64,000 nt of DNA, taken from positions 62,001-126,000 of the forward strand of contig JAKMEY010000065.1 of NCBI GenBank assembly GCA_022425725.1, in the 5' to 3' direction. Under the pieces are notes generated by a model, which ran no database searches, was not told where the DNA came from, and saw nothing but the letters and a program-made list of their open reading frames with translations. Of the stretch, positions 62,559 to 64,000 are shown one piece after another (position 1 is the first letter of the stretch; the number at the start of each line of letters is the position of its first letter). A program made the position numbers and the translations under genes. This DNA comes from Ilumatobacteraceae bacterium. Lineage in GTDB: Bacteria; Actinomycetota; Acidimicrobiia; Acidimicrobiales; Ilumatobacteraceae.

Positions 62559-63260
62559 TTACGAATCAGCGCGCCACACCGGCGAGCGCGGCGAGTCAAA
62601 GCCTGCTTCCACCGGCTCACCTCGTATTGCGGCGAATGCCATTGAACCCCACCACTGGGCGCCAGCTGTGACCTCAGGAAGGGCGTCCTCACCGAACCAA
62701 CCGACATCGCTTGTCTCGAGCGGATGCCCCTCTAACGTGCCGCCGGTAGCCCGGCAGTGAAAGAGCAACATGTACATCCCGAACCGGGAAAATCCCATCC
62801 GTTGGCCGTCGATCACGGACAGCAAACGCACCGGCTCACAGATAATTCCCGTTTCTTCTTCGACCTCTTTCACCGCTACCTCTGACGGTGAATATCCAAC
62901 GTCCGCCCATCCTGTTGGGTAGAGCCACACTCCAGACTCGCGCCGCTGCACCAGCAAAATGTCGCCGTCATCATTGCCAACGACGGCACCGATCGCAATT
63001 TTTGGAGTGACGTATCCCGGTACACCCTCGCCCACGTTGTCGAGCCACTCTTGAACAAAATGGTCGGTTTCTCGAGTCGTCTCGATTCCCTCGGCAAGAT
63101 CGTGAGCGGCCGCTTTGATATCGGCAGCGACGTGAAGCACTTCCTCGTAGCGCTCGCGTTCATACAGGCTGGCTGTAAACCCCATACCGGTTCGAGCGAT
63201 CGCCGAAAGGGTGTCGCTCCATCGAACGAGGTCGCGTGGATCAGGAACCGATGACGTCAT
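62559..63260 (-). CDS. NUDIX hydrolase with N-terminal NUDIX_N-type domain
   Basis: 233 aa. Residues 1-65 form a helical leader (LVRWSDTLSAIARTGMGFTA, YERERYEEVLHVA) seen in ADP-ribose/UDP-sugar-type NUDIX enzymes. The NUDIX box GWADVGYSPSEVAVKEVEEE then TGI is intact (about residues 116-138). It cleaves a nucleotide diphosphate-linked compound; specificity is not assignable. Confidence 0.92.
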   Translation of the reverse strand: MTSSVPDPRDLVRWSDTLSAIARTGMGFTASLYERERYEEVLHVAADIKAAAHDLAEGIETTRETDHFVQEWLDNVGEGVPGYVTPKIAIGAVVGNDDGDILLVQRRESGVWLYPTGWADVGYSPSEVAVKEVEEETGIICEPVRLLSVIDGQRMGFSRFGMYMLLFHCRATGGTLEGHPLETSDVGWFGEDALPEVTAGAQWWGSMAFAAIRGEPVEAGFDSPRSPVWRADS

Positions 63261-63278
63261 TCATCGACAACCTAGCCG

Positions 63279-64000
63279 TCACCGCACGACGTGAAGAACC
63301 GCTCGTTGAACTTCGGTCCGGTGGAACTCGTCTGTCAGAGGGGTTCCGCGTCGGGTGCGAACGTAAAACGTGTCGACAACTTCCATTCCGATTGTTTGCA
63401 CTGTCGCATGCCGAATGTCGAGATCGAGCTCGGCCAACGCTTTCGTAATTCGATGCAACACGCCCGGGGTTGACTCACAGTGCACTTCAATGACCGTCGC
63501 AGTTGACGATGCCTCATCGTCGAAAATAACCGTCGGCTCGCTCAGCACCTTTGCCTGCGTTGCTCGACGCCGGCGCTGATGTTTCACCCGTTCCGCCAAC
63601 CTCGCCTCAATCGCTAGCTCACCTCGGAGCGCTCGGTGCAGGTCGTCGAGAACAGGTCGCCATTCGACGCCAGTTTTCGGTCGAATGATAAGAACCTGAG
63701 ATGCTGCCATTGCTTGAACACCTGGCTGCGCTTCATCGGAGTGCGCTCGCGCACCCGCGACATCAATCCCGTGCAACGCCAGCACACCAGCCACCTTGCT
63801 GAATGCTCCCGGGACGTCAGGGGTCACCACCGTCAACCTGTCGTGCCCATGCTCTTCGCTCAACACGACGGATGTTTCTCCCGTCGCCATTCGCTCAAGA
63901 GTTGCCGCATCTGGAAACAGCTGCCACGTCGCGTCCGAAACATCACCGCCGCCCAGCACATGTTCAACCCGGCTCACAAGATCGTTGACCAGACCCTCTT
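63279..64000 (-). CDS. glnD: [Protein-PII] uridylyltransferase GlnD, C-terminal part (truncated by window edge)
   Basis: About 240 residues are visible; the frame is open to base 64000, so the N-terminal nucleotidyltransferase and HD domains lie outside. Two ACT domains are present: TVVTPDVPGAFSKVAGVLAL (first) and VIEVHCESTPGVLHRITKAL (second), with the typical DTFYVRTRRGTPL ending. In the second domain a Ser-Thr-Pro replaces the common Asp-Arg-Pro. GlnD senses glutamine and modifies PII. It fits the two glutamine synthetases and GlnR-like gene at 14-17 kb functionally, though it is 46 kb away. Confidence 0.88.
   Translation of the reverse strand, partial: EGLVNDLVSRVEHVLGGGDVSDATWQLFPDAATLERMATGETSVVLSEEHGHDRLTVVTPDVPGAFSKVAGVLALHGIDVAGARAHSDEAQPGVQAMAASQVLIIRPKTGVEWRPVLDDLHRALRGELAIEARLAERVKHQRRRRATQAKVLSEPTVIFDDEASSTATVIEVHCESTPGVLHRITKALAELDLDIRHATVQTIGMEVVDTFYVRTRRGTPLTDEFHRTEVQRAVLHVVR

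Overview
The window reads as chromosomal DNA of an actinobacterium, most likely from the class Acidimicrobiia; the class is an inference from gene content, not a computed placement. Supporting genes are the dnaK-grpE-dnaJ-hspR operon, a WhiB7-like regulator, clpS followed by a DUF2017 gene, a PAC2 protein, a WXG100 protein, a MhuD-like haem-degrading enzyme, an F420-type LLM oxidoreductase, GlnA2-type and GSII-type glutamine synthetases with a GlnR-like regulator, and an aspartokinase gene with an internal beta-subunit start. Coding density is very high, stop/start overlaps of 4 bp are common, and GTG or TTG starts are frequent. I saw no rRNA, IS element, integrase or CRISPR array.

Layout. 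0-6 kb: a metallo-beta-lactamase/Rieske fusion and the heat-shock operon, with a HspR operator candidate upstream of dnaK. 6-11 kb: cytidine deaminase, an anchored unknown protein, a MazG-like enzyme, and asd, a methyltransferase, lysC and mhuD. 11-17 kb: a fused [2Fe-2S]/molybdopterin oxidoreductase, two different glutamine synthetases separated by a strong terminator, and a GlnR-like regulator. 17-22 kb (minus strand): 8-oxoguanine deaminase, a small membrane protein, RidA, a membrane helix-hairpin-helix protein, an OmpA protein and an IscA/ErpA protein divergent from mrp. 22-31 kb: NUDIX, CcdA/TlpA/WhiB, quinone oxidoreductase, oligoribonuclease, a poly-gamma-glutamate-hydrolase-like protein, WXG100, a thiamine-binding-family protein, an HTH protein, a HAD hydrolase and CoaA.

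30.6-47.5 kb is a respiratory and copper block. On the plus strand a solitary DNA methyltransferase is chained by 4-bp overlaps to cytochrome c, Sco1, a cupredoxin-like protein and a large copper-type membrane protein. On the minus strand lie PCu(A)C, map, pdxH, serS, ctaG, COX IV, ctaE, ctaD and ctaC (with a fused cytochrome c domain). These are followed by a second, degenerate set: a 375-aa membrane protein, a subunit III-like protein and a subunit I-like protein that lacks every CuB ligand and the haem a3 ligand. ctaB closes the block. The degenerate oxidase module is the most unusual system I found.

47.5-64 kb: clpS/DUF2017, tRNA-Glu, tRNA-Asp and tRNA-Phe, pyrE, an LLM oxidoreductase, TesB, a conserved basic protein behind an AT-rich patch, purB/purA, TerC, assorted oxidoreductases and transporters, a serine hydrolase, DUF554, GNAT, PAC2, NUDIX and the C-terminal part of GlnD, which runs off the right edge. 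Nitrogen control (two GlnA, GlnR-like, GlnD) and cytochrome oxidase assembly (CtaB, CtaG, Sco1, PCuAC, cupredoxin-like) are the two most coherent functional themes.
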